A stretch of DNA of 64,000 bases from an uncultured Eubacteriales bacterium (GCA_900540235.1 UQEY01000007.1:5994-69993); one strand, 5' to 3'; positions 18,251-25,949 are shown, counted from the stretch's first letter. Notes: generated by a model not told the origin, from the letters alone. A program made the numbers and translations.

Positions 18251-19240
18251 GTTTTATTATTCAGCCTATTTGGTTGTACTAATATCAAGTATACTAAATA
18301 TTCAAAAAGCTTTTTAGAACTGTTTGACACCGCTTCAAGCATAACAGCTTATGATACATCGCAGGAAAGCTTTGATAAAAAATATAATGAACTTTATAAA
18401 GTAATAAAAAAATATTCCGAGCTTTTTGATATATACAACAGTTATGATGATATTATCAATATAAAATATCTAAATGACAATGCTTATAAACAACCTATAG
18501 AAGTTGATAAAGAAATTATTGATTTGCTCAATTTTTCAATAAAAGCTTATGCTGTCACTAACGGCAAAGTTAATATCGCTATGGGTAGCGTATTATCAAT
18601 TTGGCACGATTATAGGGAAGATGGTAAAGCTGTACCGCCGAAGTCAAAACTAATTGAAGCAAGCAAACATACAAATATTGATGATATAATAATAGACAAT
18701 AAAAATTCAACAGTATTTTTTAAAGATAAAGAGCTAAAACTAGATGTCGGTGCAGTTGCAAAAGGTTATGTTTGCAATAAAATTTACGAGTATATTACTA
18801 AAAATAATTTGTGGCAAAATGCAGTTATTTCGCTCGGCGGTAACATAATCACTGTCGGAAGTAAACCTGACGGTAAAAGTTTTGTTATAGGCATTGAAAG
18901 CCCTAATTCAAACGATTACCTAATGAAAGTCAATGCAAAAGATAATACAAGCGTAGTTACAAGCGGTTCGTATCAGCGCTATTACACTGTGAACGGTAAA
19001 AACTACAGCCATATAATTGACCCGGATACTCTTTATCCGGCTGAATATTTCGCCTCGGTTACGGTTATTTCATCTGACAGTGCACTTGCAGACGCTTTTT
19101 CAACAGCTCTGTTTTGTATGAGTTATGATGATGGTATCAAGCTTGTTGAAAGTAATGAGAAAATAGAAGCAATTTGGCTTGACAATAACGGCAAAACATA
19201 TCAATCAAGCGGTATAAAGGCAATTATAAATGAAAAATAA
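18218..19240 (+). CDS. apbE: FAD:protein FMN transferase ApbE (lipoprotein)
   Basis: Transfers FMN from FAD to Thr in S(T)GAT motifs of extracytoplasmic flavoproteins. The 340-residue protein has a lipobox LFGC near residue 20, FDTASSITAY, the LDVGAVAKGYV segment and the HIIDP motif near 267 that define ApbE. Its position right after rnfCDGEAB fits modification of RnfG and RnfD. The start overlaps a hairpin that could limit its translation relative to rnf. It overlaps the next gene by 11 bp. Confidence 0.93.
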   Translation: MKKILSLVLSFVLLFSLFGCTNIKYTKYSKSFLELFDTASSITAYDTSQESFDKKYNELYKVIKKYSELFDIYNSYDDIINIKYLNDNAYKQPIEVDKEIIDLLNFSIKAYAVTNGKVNIAMGSVLSIWHDYREDGKAVPPKSKLIEASKHTNIDDIIIDNKNSTVFFKDKELKLDVGAVAKGYVCNKIYEYITKNNLWQNAVISLGGNIITVGSKPDGKSFVIGIESPNSNDYLMKVNAKDNTSVVTSGSYQRYYTVNGKNYSHIIDPDTLYPAEYFASVTVISSDSALADAFSTALFCMSYDDGIKLVESNEKIEAIWLDNNGKTYQSSGIKAIINEK

Positions 19241-19607
19241 AAGACTTAGAAACGATATAATTTTAATATGCTCGGTGATTGTTTTTACTTTAATTATTCT
19301 TGTTGCAATTACCTTGATAAACAAAACAGGCAGTGAAGTAATTATTGAGCAAAACAGTAAGCAAGTGGCAGTTTTAGACCTTAATAAAGACCAAGAATAC
19401 AATCTTTATAACGGTGACAAAATCTGCAATACGGTCATTATAAAAAACGGTGAAGCATATATGATTTATGCCGATTGCAAAGATAAAATTTGTGTAAATC
19501 ATAATAAAATCAGCAAAAATAATGAATCAATAATTTGTTTGCCCAATAAAGTCATCGTTACTGTTACTAATTCAAAAAATAATGATGTGGACGGGGTGGC
19601 AAAGTGA
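19230..19607 (+). CDS. NusG domain II-containing membrane protein
   Basis: A 125-residue protein with one N-terminal membrane helix and a small beta domain ending in DKICVNHNKISKNNESIICLPNK, the signature of the NusG_II family that recurs beside apbE and Rnf loci in Clostridia. It is not the transcription factor NusG. It overlaps apbE by 11 bp and the next gene by 4 bp. Function unknown; probably linked to Rnf assembly or flavin handling by context. Confidence 0.8.
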   Translation: MKNKRLRNDIILICSVIVFTLIILVAITLINKTGSEVIIEQNSKQVAVLDLNKDQEYNLYNGDKICNTVIIKNGEAYMIYADCKDKICVNHNKISKNNESIICLPNKVIVTVTNSKNNDVDGVAK

Positions 19608-20119
19608 AAAAAATTAATGTTAAGCACCTGTGCACTCTCGCTCTTATGATAGCATTAGCCTTTGCTTTTTCTTATTTAGAGTCGTTAATTCCGTTTAATT
19701 TCGGCATACCGGGTATAAAACTCGGCTTGTCGAATTTACTTGTTTTAACTGCACTTTACACTATGAAAACAAGTGACGCTTTTATTATTTCTATTGTTCG
19801 TATAATACTTTCAGGTTTACTTTTTAACGGTACATTTGCAATGATTTACAGCTTAGTTGGAGGGTTGCTCTCTTTTGCGATAATGTATATTATTAAGAAA
19901 ACCGATAAATTTTCACCAATCGGCGTATCTGCTGTTGGCGGTACTGTTCATAATCTCGGTCAAATTATCGTTGCAGGCTTTGTTATGAATACATATCGAA
20001 TTGTTTATTATTTTCCGATTCTTATGTTATCAGGCTTAATAACAGGAATTATCAACGGAATTATTGCAAGTGTTATAATCAATCGTCTTGACAAAATAGG
20101 AGAAATCAAATGTCGATAG
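19604..20119 (+). CDS. Gx transporter family membrane protein
   Basis: A 171-residue protein with about five membrane helices and the family's IPFNFGIPGIKLGLSNL segment, GTFAMIYSLVGGLLS and GGTVHNLGQI. Often labelled heptaprenyl diphosphate synthase component I, but the family is an ECF-S-like membrane protein that clusters with apbE and NusG_II genes. A role in flavin or quinone precursor uptake is only inferred. Stop and next start overlap by 10 bp. Confidence 0.8.
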   Translation: MKKINVKHLCTLALMIALAFAFSYLESLIPFNFGIPGIKLGLSNLLVLTALYTMKTSDAFIISIVRIILSGLLFNGTFAMIYSLVGGLLSFAIMYIIKKTDKFSPIGVSAVGGTVHNLGQIIVAGFVMNTYRIVYYFPILMLSGLITGIINGIIASVIINRLDKIGEIKCR

Positions 20120-21114
20120 GTTTAAAAAGGGGAACAGTGGCAGTCGAAAATCATCAAAATGAATGGGAGATATCTGCTGAAAAGATAATCAATTTGCTTA
20201 AATACGCATTAAAGGATGACATCGTAGACGCTCAACATATTGGCAGTACTGCGATAAAAAACATTTGTGCTAAACCAATTATCGATATAGTTGTCGGTGT
20301 AAATGACTTTAACGATATTTTTAAGCATAATGATGAACTTGAAAAATTAGGCATAATTTATAGGCGGCAAGACCACGAAAATCAACATTTATATGTTTGT
20401 GCCGATTTACAAAATAATATTCAAACGCATTATATCCATGTAGTAATTTTTAACAGTAAAGAGTGGAACGATTATATCAATATGCGTGATTATCTAAATG
20501 CAAATCAAGAAAAAGCATTAGAATATTCTAAACTTAAAGAACAACTCGCTAAGAAATACCCAAATGATAGAATCGCTTACACAAATGGCAAAAGTAAGCT
20601 TATAGAAGAAATACTAAATAGTGCAAGTATGTGGAGAAAACAAATGAAGAATTGTGATTTCTGCAAAATAATTGAAAAATCACTAAATGGTGAAAACTTA
20701 TTTTTTGTAAAAGAGCTTGAAACAGGAATTGTAATTCTCGGTTGGAATCAGCATTTTTACGGTTATACAATTTTTATATGCAAACAGCACTCAACTGAAC
20801 TTTATCAACTTAACAAAGAATTTCGTGCTAAATTTATGGAAGAAATGATATTAGTTTCAAAAGCAGTTGCCAAAGTTTTTAAATGTGATAAAATGAATTA
20901 TGAATGTTTGGGCAATGGTGACAGCCATTTGCATTGGCACTTGTTTCCGAGAGTTGAAGGTGATTTAGGATTATACGGAAATGACGGCAAAGGTCCTGTT
21001 TGGTGGTTGCCACAAGAAATAATGTGGGATAAAAATAATATTCCGAATAAACAAGAACTTGAAGATATGAAAACTAAATTATTAACGCAACTTGATAAGG
21101 AATTTAAAGAATGA
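20110..21114 (+). CDS. GrpB (UPF0157)-HIT fusion protein
   Basis: A 334-residue two-domain protein. Residues 1-170 match the GrpB/UPF0157 nucleotidyltransferase-like family (QHIGSTAIKNICAKPIIDI, HIHVVIF-type segment, KYPNDRIAYTNGKSKLIEEI). Residues 180-330 match a HIT-family hydrolase, with CDFCKII at its start and the histidine triad HLHWHLFPR near 274. Both halves normally occur as separate proteins. There is no internal RBS or frame break at the join (MWRKQMKNCDF). The substrate is unknown; HIT proteins act on nucleotide phosphates or phosphoramidates. Confidence 0.8.
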   Translation: MSIGLKRGTVAVENHQNEWEISAEKIINLLKYALKDDIVDAQHIGSTAIKNICAKPIIDIVVGVNDFNDIFKHNDELEKLGIIYRRQDHENQHLYVCADLQNNIQTHYIHVVIFNSKEWNDYINMRDYLNANQEKALEYSKLKEQLAKKYPNDRIAYTNGKSKLIEEILNSASMWRKQMKNCDFCKIIEKSLNGENLFFVKELETGIVILGWNQHFYGYTIFICKQHSTELYQLNKEFRAKFMEEMILVSKAVAKVFKCDKMNYECLGNGDSHLHWHLFPRVEGDLGLYGNDGKGPVWWLPQEIMWDKNNIPNKQELEDMKTKLLTQLDKEFKE

Positions 21115-21587
21115 TTATAAAAGTAACAAATAAAAATCAATTAGATACTTGTCTAAATATAATTCATAAAAGCTTTCAAACAGTCGCCGATGATATGAAT
21201 TTGACAAAAGAAAACTGCTCAAGCCATACAGCTTTGCCGTTAGAAAAACTGCTAAATCAATCTGAAAACGGTAACACAATGTTTTTGTACGAAAAAAATA
21301 ACAGATTTGTAGGCTATTTTTCATTAGGCAAAAATGATGATAGTGTAGAACTAAACAATTTATCAGTTTTACCTGAGTACAGACATCATGGCATAGGTAA
21401 AAAATTAATAAACTATGCAGTTAATTATTCTAAAAATACTCTTGGCGTAAATAAAATCAAAATAGGAATAGTAGAAGAAAATACAATTTTAAAAGAATGG
21501 TATAAATCTTTAGGCTTTGTTCATACCGGCACAAGAGAATTTGAACACCTACCTTTTACAGTTGAATTTATGGAATTAGAATTATGA
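21111..21587 (+). CDS. GNAT-family N-acetyltransferase
   Basis: A 158-residue acetyl-CoA-dependent acyltransferase with the acetyl-CoA loop RHHGIGKKLINYA near residues 84-96 and the C-terminal EWYKSLGFVHTG segment. The acceptor is unknown. It overlaps the genes on both sides by 4 bp (ATGA junctions), so the cluster is translated as a coupled unit. Confidence 0.85.
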   Translation: MIIKVTNKNQLDTCLNIIHKSFQTVADDMNLTKENCSSHTALPLEKLLNQSENGNTMFLYEKNNRFVGYFSLGKNDDSVELNNLSVLPEYRHHGIGKKLINYAVNYSKNTLGVNKIKIGIVEENTILKEWYKSLGFVHTGTREFEHLPFTVEFMELEL

Positions 21588-22126
21588 AAGAACTAATTGT
21601 TTATCATGTAGTAACAGAAAAACCTATGCATGTAGGTCAGCATATTAAATTTGATAAAAATCATCATAACGGAGTATGGCAAAGAGTTAATGAAAAAACG
21701 GACATTGTTAATGATATCTATAATCACCCTAATGTTTATAAAAATACAATGTTAGAGCACCATACATCTGTTGCATTGAGAGAACTTGCACTTGAAAAGG
21801 TAAGAGTTATAAAATATCCAAATTATCCGTCAAGAATGTCTTGCCTTTATGTTTCAAAAACACTTGAAGAAGCAGAAAAATGGTTTGATTATTTTATAAG
21901 TTTAGGCAGACCTACATTCCAAATTGTTAAACTAAAAGTCAACGGCAATGTGTTTTACGGCGACGCAGAAAAATGCTATGATGGTGGACTAAACGAACAA
22001 GAAAATCTTGTGCTTGCTGAGGAATATTGGAATAATAAAAGTTTTAATAATAACTCTATCGTTGAGGTACTTGTTGACGGTGATATTGAAGTTATTGAAA
22101 TTTTAAAGAACAAGAATTCCGTTTAA
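21584..22126 (+). CDS. DUF2441-family protein
   Basis: A 180-residue protein recognised as DUF2441 by the start YHVVTEKPMHVGQHI, a central LREL-LEKVR segment, RMSCLYVSKTLEEAEKW and the C-terminal NLVLAEEYW. DUF2441 proteins resemble ADP-ribosyl-cyclase-like or Rifin-ADP-ribosylation folds in some descriptions, but no catalytic triad can be assigned here. It overlaps the GNAT gene by 4 bp. Confidence 0.6.
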   Translation: MKELIVYHVVTEKPMHVGQHIKFDKNHHNGVWQRVNEKTDIVNDIYNHPNVYKNTMLEHHTSVALRELALEKVRVIKYPNYPSRMSCLYVSKTLEEAEKWFDYFISLGRPTFQIVKLKVNGNVFYGDAEKCYDGGLNEQENLVLAEEYWNNKSFNNNSIVEVLVDGDIEVIEILKNKNSV

Positions 22127-22173
22127 ACATATTTCAGAAAAATATTTTTTGAAATTAAAATAGGGAGTATTAT

Positions 22174-22913
22174 ATGGGAAAGATTGTAGCAATAGGCGGT
22201 GGCGAAAACGGCATCACAATACAAAATACGAAACAGGACCTTTTGACAAAGAAATCATTAAACTAACAAGCAAAGCAAGTCCTAATTTTCTCTTTATCGG
22301 TTTAGCAAACAGTTATCCCGATTACTATTTTGAAGTTATGGACAAAATATATAACGGAATGCATGGTTGCCATACCGATTATTTAAGATATGAAGATATC
22401 AAAAATCAAAATGTTGCTAGCAGTAAAATTAAGAATGCTGATATTATTTATATCGGCGGCGGAAATACACTAAAATTGATGAAATTGCTTAGGAAATACA
22501 GCATTGATAAAATGCTTATAGATGCTTATAATGACGATAAAGTTATGTGCGGAGTAAGTGCAGGTGGAATTTGTTGGTGCGATTGGGGTAATTCCGATTC
22601 GGAATTTAACTCATCACGCAAAATGATTAGAGTTAAAGGAATGGGTTTGATACATATTTTATTTGCGCCTCATATTGCGACAGAACAAAATAGGGCAGAG
22701 TCAGTTAAGCAAATGATGAAAAGAACGCATAAAGTTCCTGCAATTATGCTCGATAATTCTGCACTCGAAATAATTGATAATAAGTATAGAATTTTGACAA
22801 ACGATAATAATTCAGTTGCACAAAAATGTTATTGGAAAAACGGCGAATACATAACTGAAAATATAATTAGCTCTGAATTTAAGGAGATTGAAGAACTATA
22901 TGAAAGACACTAA
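22174..22913 (+). pseudogene. Frameshifted S51 (peptidase E-like) gene
   Basis: The ATG at 22174 follows TAGGGAG and encodes MGKIVAIGGGENG, the normal peptidase E-like start, but that frame stops after about 30 codons. The rest of the protein continues in another frame (KYETGPFDKEIIKLT onward), including YIGGGNTLKL and the nucleophile Ser in GVSAGGICW, to the stop at 22913. One indel near 22222-22235, in an A/C-rich run, explains the break. Either a real pseudogene or a sequence error. S51 enzymes cleave N-terminal Asp dipeptides. Confidence 0.75.
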
Positions 22914-23742
22914 TATATCAACAAATAATTACACTATTGACGGTATTGCATTTAAACTAAAATCTTTTTTTGACTTTAGTTTTCTTAGCAAATACGGGAA
23001 AGTGTTTAAAGTATTTGATGACCAAGATTCAGGTAATATTTGCTTTGGAACAGAAAAAGACGGCGACAAATATTTTGTTAAATTTGCAGGAGCACCGACA
23101 GCAGAATACTACGGTAGTCCGATAGATGCAATAAAAAGATTAAAAAAATCATTACCGATTTATCAAGAATTACAGCATGATAATTTAATAGAATTAGTAA
23201 ATTACGAAAATATCGGCAACGGTTTTTCAATGGTATTTAAATGGGTTGACGGTAATTGTATGGGTAGAATGTACCAAGACGAACATAAAGCATTTATGCA
23301 ACTTCCTATACCTGATAAACTTAATGTATTTTCTGACATTCTTGATTTTTTAGAATATATCAACTCAAATGGATATGTTGCTGTAGATTTTTATGACGGA
23401 AGTATAATTTATGATTCCGTAAATCGAAAAACAACAATTTGTGATATTGATTATTTTGAAAAACAACCTTATATAAATAATATAGGAAGAATGTATGGTA
23501 GTGCAAAATTTATGTCACCGGAAGAATTTGAATTAGGTGCAACTATCGATGAAATTACAAATGTATATACTGCCGGTGCATTTGCTTTTGCACTGTTTGG
23601 TAATTACAGCAGAAATATTGTTGATTGGAAATTATCAAATACATTGTTTGAAGTCGCAACAAATGCCGTCAGCGATGATAGAAATAAACGATATCAGTCG
23701 ATAAATGAATTTAGAAAAGCTTGGGATAATTATGAAAAATGA
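22900..23742 (+). CDS. Degenerate protein-kinase-fold protein
   Basis: A 280-residue product with a kinase-like layout: YFVKFAG (ATP-lysine strand), QELQHDNLIELVNYE, KWVDG at the hinge, VAVDFYDGSIIYD in place of the HRDxxxxN catalytic loop, ICDIDYF in place of DFG, and SAKFMSPEEF in the activation segment. Asp is kept in the catalytic loop but the Asn position is changed, so activity is doubtful. It may be an aminoglycoside-kinase relative or a pseudokinase. ATG at 22900 follows AAGGAG; it overlaps the S51 gene by 14 bp. Confidence 0.6.
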   Translation: MKDTNISTNNYTIDGIAFKLKSFFDFSFLSKYGKVFKVFDDQDSGNICFGTEKDGDKYFVKFAGAPTAEYYGSPIDAIKRLKKSLPIYQELQHDNLIELVNYENIGNGFSMVFKWVDGNCMGRMYQDEHKAFMQLPIPDKLNVFSDILDFLEYINSNGYVAVDFYDGSIIYDSVNRKTTICDIDYFEKQPYINNIGRMYGSAKFMSPEEFELGATIDEITNVYTAGAFAFALFGNYSRNIVDWKLSNTLFEVATNAVSDDRNKRYQSINEFRKAWDNYEK

Positions 23743-24238
23743 ATTAATAAAAATAATCAAAGACAGCACAGAAATAATGTTTCATAATTTCTATGTGACT
23801 TTGATTACTTGTGATATGAATTATGAGCTTTGCGGTATGCCTATTTGGAAACATTGTTATCACACTTTATATTCATGCGACAAGTGGTTTGTCAGTCCTA
23901 TAGAATTTGTAGAGCCAAGCATTCACGAAGAAGGGTTAGACAGTTTAGATTATATAGGCAATAGGGTACTTACAAGAGAAGAACTGCTGTCATATTATGA
24001 TTTTGTCAGAGAGAAAACACTTGATTACCTTAATGCTCTTAATGATGAAGATTTGTATACTAAACCCAAAGGATACAAATACATAAGATTAGAATGTATG
24101 ATAGGTCAAATGCGACATTTCTATACGCATTTAGGAAATATTAATGCCTCAACTATTATTGAAACTAATAAGTGGCCAATGGTTGTCGGAATGAGTGCAT
24201 TTGAAAACGGACTTGATAAAGATAAATTATATGAATAA
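23732..24238 (+). CDS. DinB-like domain protein
   Basis: A 168-residue protein fitting the DinB/YfiT four-helix metal-binding fold: an N-terminal helix, WKHCYHTLYSCDKW (first His), LNDEDLY, and a C-terminal GQMRHFYTHLG with two His in the usual position. Some family members are thiol transferases; this one is unassigned. ATG at 23732 overlaps the previous stop by 11 bp. Last gene of the overlapping accessory run. Confidence 0.65.
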   Translation: MKNELIKIIKDSTEIMFHNFYVTLITCDMNYELCGMPIWKHCYHTLYSCDKWFVSPIEFVEPSIHEEGLDSLDYIGNRVLTREELLSYYDFVREKTLDYLNALNDEDLYTKPKGYKYIRLECMIGQMRHFYTHLGNINASTIIETNKWPMVVGMSAFENGLDKDKLYE

Positions 24239-24254
24239 GAACAGATAAAAATTG

Positions 24255-24290
24255 AGCAGCCGATGTAATTTAATCGACTGCTTTTATAAT
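24255..24290 (+). terminator. Terminator closing the accessory operon
   Basis: AGCAGcCGAT and ATCGaCTGCT pair with one mismatch around an 8-nt loop, followed by TTTTAT. Confidence 0.65.
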
Positions 24291-24313
24291 ATATATTGAA
24301 AAGTTGGAAATTT

Positions 24314-24379
24314 TGTGCAACTAAATAATAGGGATGAAATATTGACATAGCTTAAATTTCGTGTTATAATTGCACAAAA
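24314..24379 (+). repeat. Left copy of 66-bp imperfect direct repeat (putative attL side)
   Basis: Aligns without gaps to 30108-30173 at 47 of 66 positions by hand count. The outer ends are best kept: TGTGCAA at the start and TATAATTGCACAAAA at the end, which are inverted relative to each other. Contains a promoter (TTGACA 24342-24347, 17 bp, TATAAT 24365-24370). Confidence 0.7.
24342..24370 (+). promoter_or_regulatory. Consensus promoter at the left prophage boundary
   Basis: Perfect TTGACA and TATAAT with a 17-bp spacer. The only thing downstream before a terminator at 24437 is about 60 bp of noncoding DNA. Confidence 0.75.
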
Positions 24380-24436
24380 GAAATATTAGTTATAGTACAT
24401 TTTGCATTATAGTAATTGCACAAAATGTATGTTCTT

Positions 24437-24460
24437 AGAGCCTTTTAAGGCTCTTTTTTT
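24437..24460 (+). terminator. Terminator just inside the left prophage end
   Basis: AGAGCC-TTTTAA-GGCTCT stem with seven following T. With the promoter at 24342 it would define a short RNA of roughly 80 nt. Confidence 0.85.
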
Positions 24461-24800
24461 ATGCCTTTTTGTTCCTGCCCTCGTGATAGTGTTAAAGCTG
24501 TCCTGTGAGTTCCTGTGGGGCGTTATTTTGATACTTTTCTTAAAAGTATATTAGCATAAGGCAAGAAGTCTTAAAGGTCTGTAACGGCTTTATAGACCTT
24601 TTTACTAATTTCTTAGACTGCAATAATGCCCTTTATCGGCATTTTATACGCTGTTTTTTAGGTTGATTTTCTGCATACGATTTTAAGGGTTGCTATACTA
24701 CGACTATAGCAACCCTTGTGCACTGTGCCAAAGTACCTCTATACCGCTTGGTTATGCGGTGCACTTTGACACACGAAAGTGTTTTTAGTTGTGCCAAAAA
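24461..24800. other. Prophage noncoding region with multiple hairpins (origin / packaging candidate)
   Basis: No gene is visible in these 340 bp. Four structures besides the nick hairpin are seen: ATACTTTT-CTT-AAAAGTAT (24531-24549), AAAGGTCT...AGACCTTT with a T run (24573-24603), ATGCC...GGCAT (24629-24648), and a nested cruciform with outer arms 24724-24734 / 24763-24773 (10 of 11 paired) and inner ACCGC/GCGGT. This matches the dense secondary structure of filamentous-phage intergenic regions. The reverse-strand xre gene ends in its own AACTAC...GTAGTT terminator here. Confidence 0.65.
24685..24717 (+). other. Putative double-strand origin (dso) with pMV158-type nick sequence
   Basis: A perfect 13-bp stem (AAGGGTTGCTATA / TATAGCAACCCTT) encloses a 7-nt loop. 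The sequence TACTACGAC (24696-24704) covers the loop; this is the known nick sequence of pMV158-family plasmids, cut between G and A (here 24702/24703). The gene for a matching Rep_2-type initiator lies 0.5 kb downstream on the same strand, the expected orientation. Confidence 0.8.
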
Positions 24801-25025
24801 CTACTTTTTTGGTAGTTCTTTCTTTTCGTTTGTAAAGCCTAATATGTAATCTGCTGATACATTGTAAAATATGCATAATTTTATAATGTCTTCAACTGTA
24901 AATCTTGCTTTATTATTTTCTAAGTGTGCATATCCTTGTTGACTTTTGTTAAGTATTTTAGCTATATCAATTTGTCTTAAATCTCTATCTTCTCTTAAAT
25001 CTTTAATTCGTTGTGCATAATTCAT
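24801..25025 (-). CDS. XRE-family repressor of the prophage
   Basis: A 74-residue protein that is almost only a helix-turn-helix domain (RQIDIAKILNKSQQGYAHLE near residues 17-36), ending YNVSADYILGF. It is divergent from the rep-coat-zot operon, and three near-identical operators lie between them. It is therefore likely the lysogeny or copy-control repressor. It resembles the host-side mini repressor at 60990-61193 across its whole length. RBS AGGAGTAG. Confidence 0.85.
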   Translation of the reverse strand: MNYAQRIKDLREDRDLRQIDIAKILNKSQQGYAHLENNKARFTVEDIIKLCIFYNVSADYILGFTNEKKELPKK

Positions 25026-25067
25026 AATTAAACTACTCCTACTTTGTTACTTTTGCTGAATTATAAC

Positions 25068-25140
25068 ATACTCAGTATCCGAGTATTGACATATACTCAA
25101 TAACTGAGTATAATTTTAAATGTACTCAATTACTGAGTAT
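25068..25140. promoter_or_regulatory. Prophage switch: three repressor operators around divergent promoters
   Basis: Three 19-bp palindromes with outer arms ACTCA/GAGT: O1 25068-25086, O2 25093-25111 and O3 25122-25140. A rightward promoter with perfect TTGACA (25086-25091), 17-bp spacer and TATAAT (25109-25114) has O2 inside its spacer and -10. The leftward xre promoter has a perfect TATAAT (25061-25066 on the reverse strand) and a weak -35, with O1 over its spacer. Repressor binding should block both. Confidence 0.85.
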
Positions 25141-25204
25141 TCCTACTTTCTAAGAGGGTGGTGTTTTCCCTTTGTTTTCCCACCCTCTAAATAAAGGTGA
25201 TAAT

Positions 25205-25798
25205 ATGCCAGACGAAAAAAGAAGCCGTTGGTTTAATTTACTTCTTTATCCTGATAACCCCGCACATAACTTAGCTATAATGCAACTGCAAACAACTAAG
25301 TATATGGCTTGTGGTATCTGTCATAATCAAGATTGTTATACAGAAGATACTGAAAGTCATTCAGTAGGGAAATTGAAAAAAGCACATTTTCATTTTATAT
25401 TGCGTTGTAAAAACCCACGATATAGGAGCGGTGTTGCTAAAGAATTAGGAATAGAAGCAAGATTTATTGATGAAACTTCATCACTTCAAGGCTCGGCTAA
25501 GTATCTTTTACACTTCGGTGATGAAACAAAATATCAGTATAGTCCGGATGACCTTGTAGGCAACTTAAAAGGTGATGTACTTAAATTAATCGAAAACGGT
25601 GAAAAGATTAGCGATTGTGATTACTTCTTTATGCTGTTAGATTTTTTAGATAGTACACATAGACGGGTTACAGTTCGTGATGTTGGTGTTTTTCTTGCTA
25701 CTAACGGTGGTTATAAGTATTTTAAGTGCAATTTCAATATATGCCGTGAGCTTATGTATGAGCATAACGAAAAGTATTGTAATGCACCGAGAATTTAA
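25205..25798 (+). CDS. Rolling-circle replication initiator (Rep_2 / RepB family)
   Basis: A 197-residue HUH endonuclease that should nick the prophage origin and start rolling-circle replication. Motifs are H40-N-Q-D43, H61-F-H63 (in KKAHFHFIL) and Tyr100 (in SAKYLLH), followed by ETKYQYSPDDL. These line up with the known metal ligands H39, D42, H55, H57 and catalytic Y99 of pMV158 RepB. The family is typical of small Gram-positive plasmids. ATG at 25205 follows AAAGGTGAT; the earlier ATG at 25172 lies between hairpin arms and is not preferred. Confidence 0.85.
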   Translation: MPDEKRSRWFNLLLYPDNPAHNLAIMQLQTTKYMACGICHNQDCYTEDTESHSVGKLKKAHFHFILRCKNPRYRSGVAKELGIEARFIDETSSLQGSAKYLLHFGDETKYQYSPDDLVGNLKGDVLKLIENGEKISDCDYFFMLLDFLDSTHRRVTVRDVGVFLATNGGYKYFKCNFNICRELMYEHNEKYCNAPRI

Positions 25799-25814
25799 AA
25801 AGGGGGTTTCTGCT

Positions 25815-25949
25815 ATGACATTTCTAGCAGTCCTAATAATGATATCAGCGTTTATATGTCCTGCTGTTATTGTTATCTTGAGCATTAAAAATAAGGCTCT
25901 TAAAAAAGAGTTGCTGAAAGGCGGTGAATATGATGAAGGCATTAGTTAA
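25815..25949 (+). CDS. Small single-pass membrane protein of the prophage
   Basis: A 44-residue peptide with one hydrophobic helix (residues 2-24) and a charged C terminus (KNKALKKELLKGGEYDE). It has a strong AGGGGG RBS eight bases upstream of ATG 25815. The size and topology resemble minor coat or assembly peptides of filamentous phage, but no family is recognised. Overlaps the next gene by 20 bp. Confidence 0.6.
   Translation: MTFLAVLIMISAFICPAVIVILSIKNKALKKELLKGGEYDEGIS

Noticed and set aside
24266..24293. dif-like TGCTTTTATAA-TATATA-TTGAAAAGTTG left of the prophage
   Set aside because: The spacer equals that of the B. subtilis dif, but the right arm matches poorly and the sequence overlaps a terminator; AT-rich coincidence is more likely.
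24573..24603. Hairpin as terminator of an upstream gene
   Set aside because: No gene reads into it; it is grouped with the origin-region structures.
24461..24800. CRISPR or ncRNA array in the hairpin-rich prophage region
   Set aside because: Hairpins differ in sequence, with no regular direct repeats and spacers.
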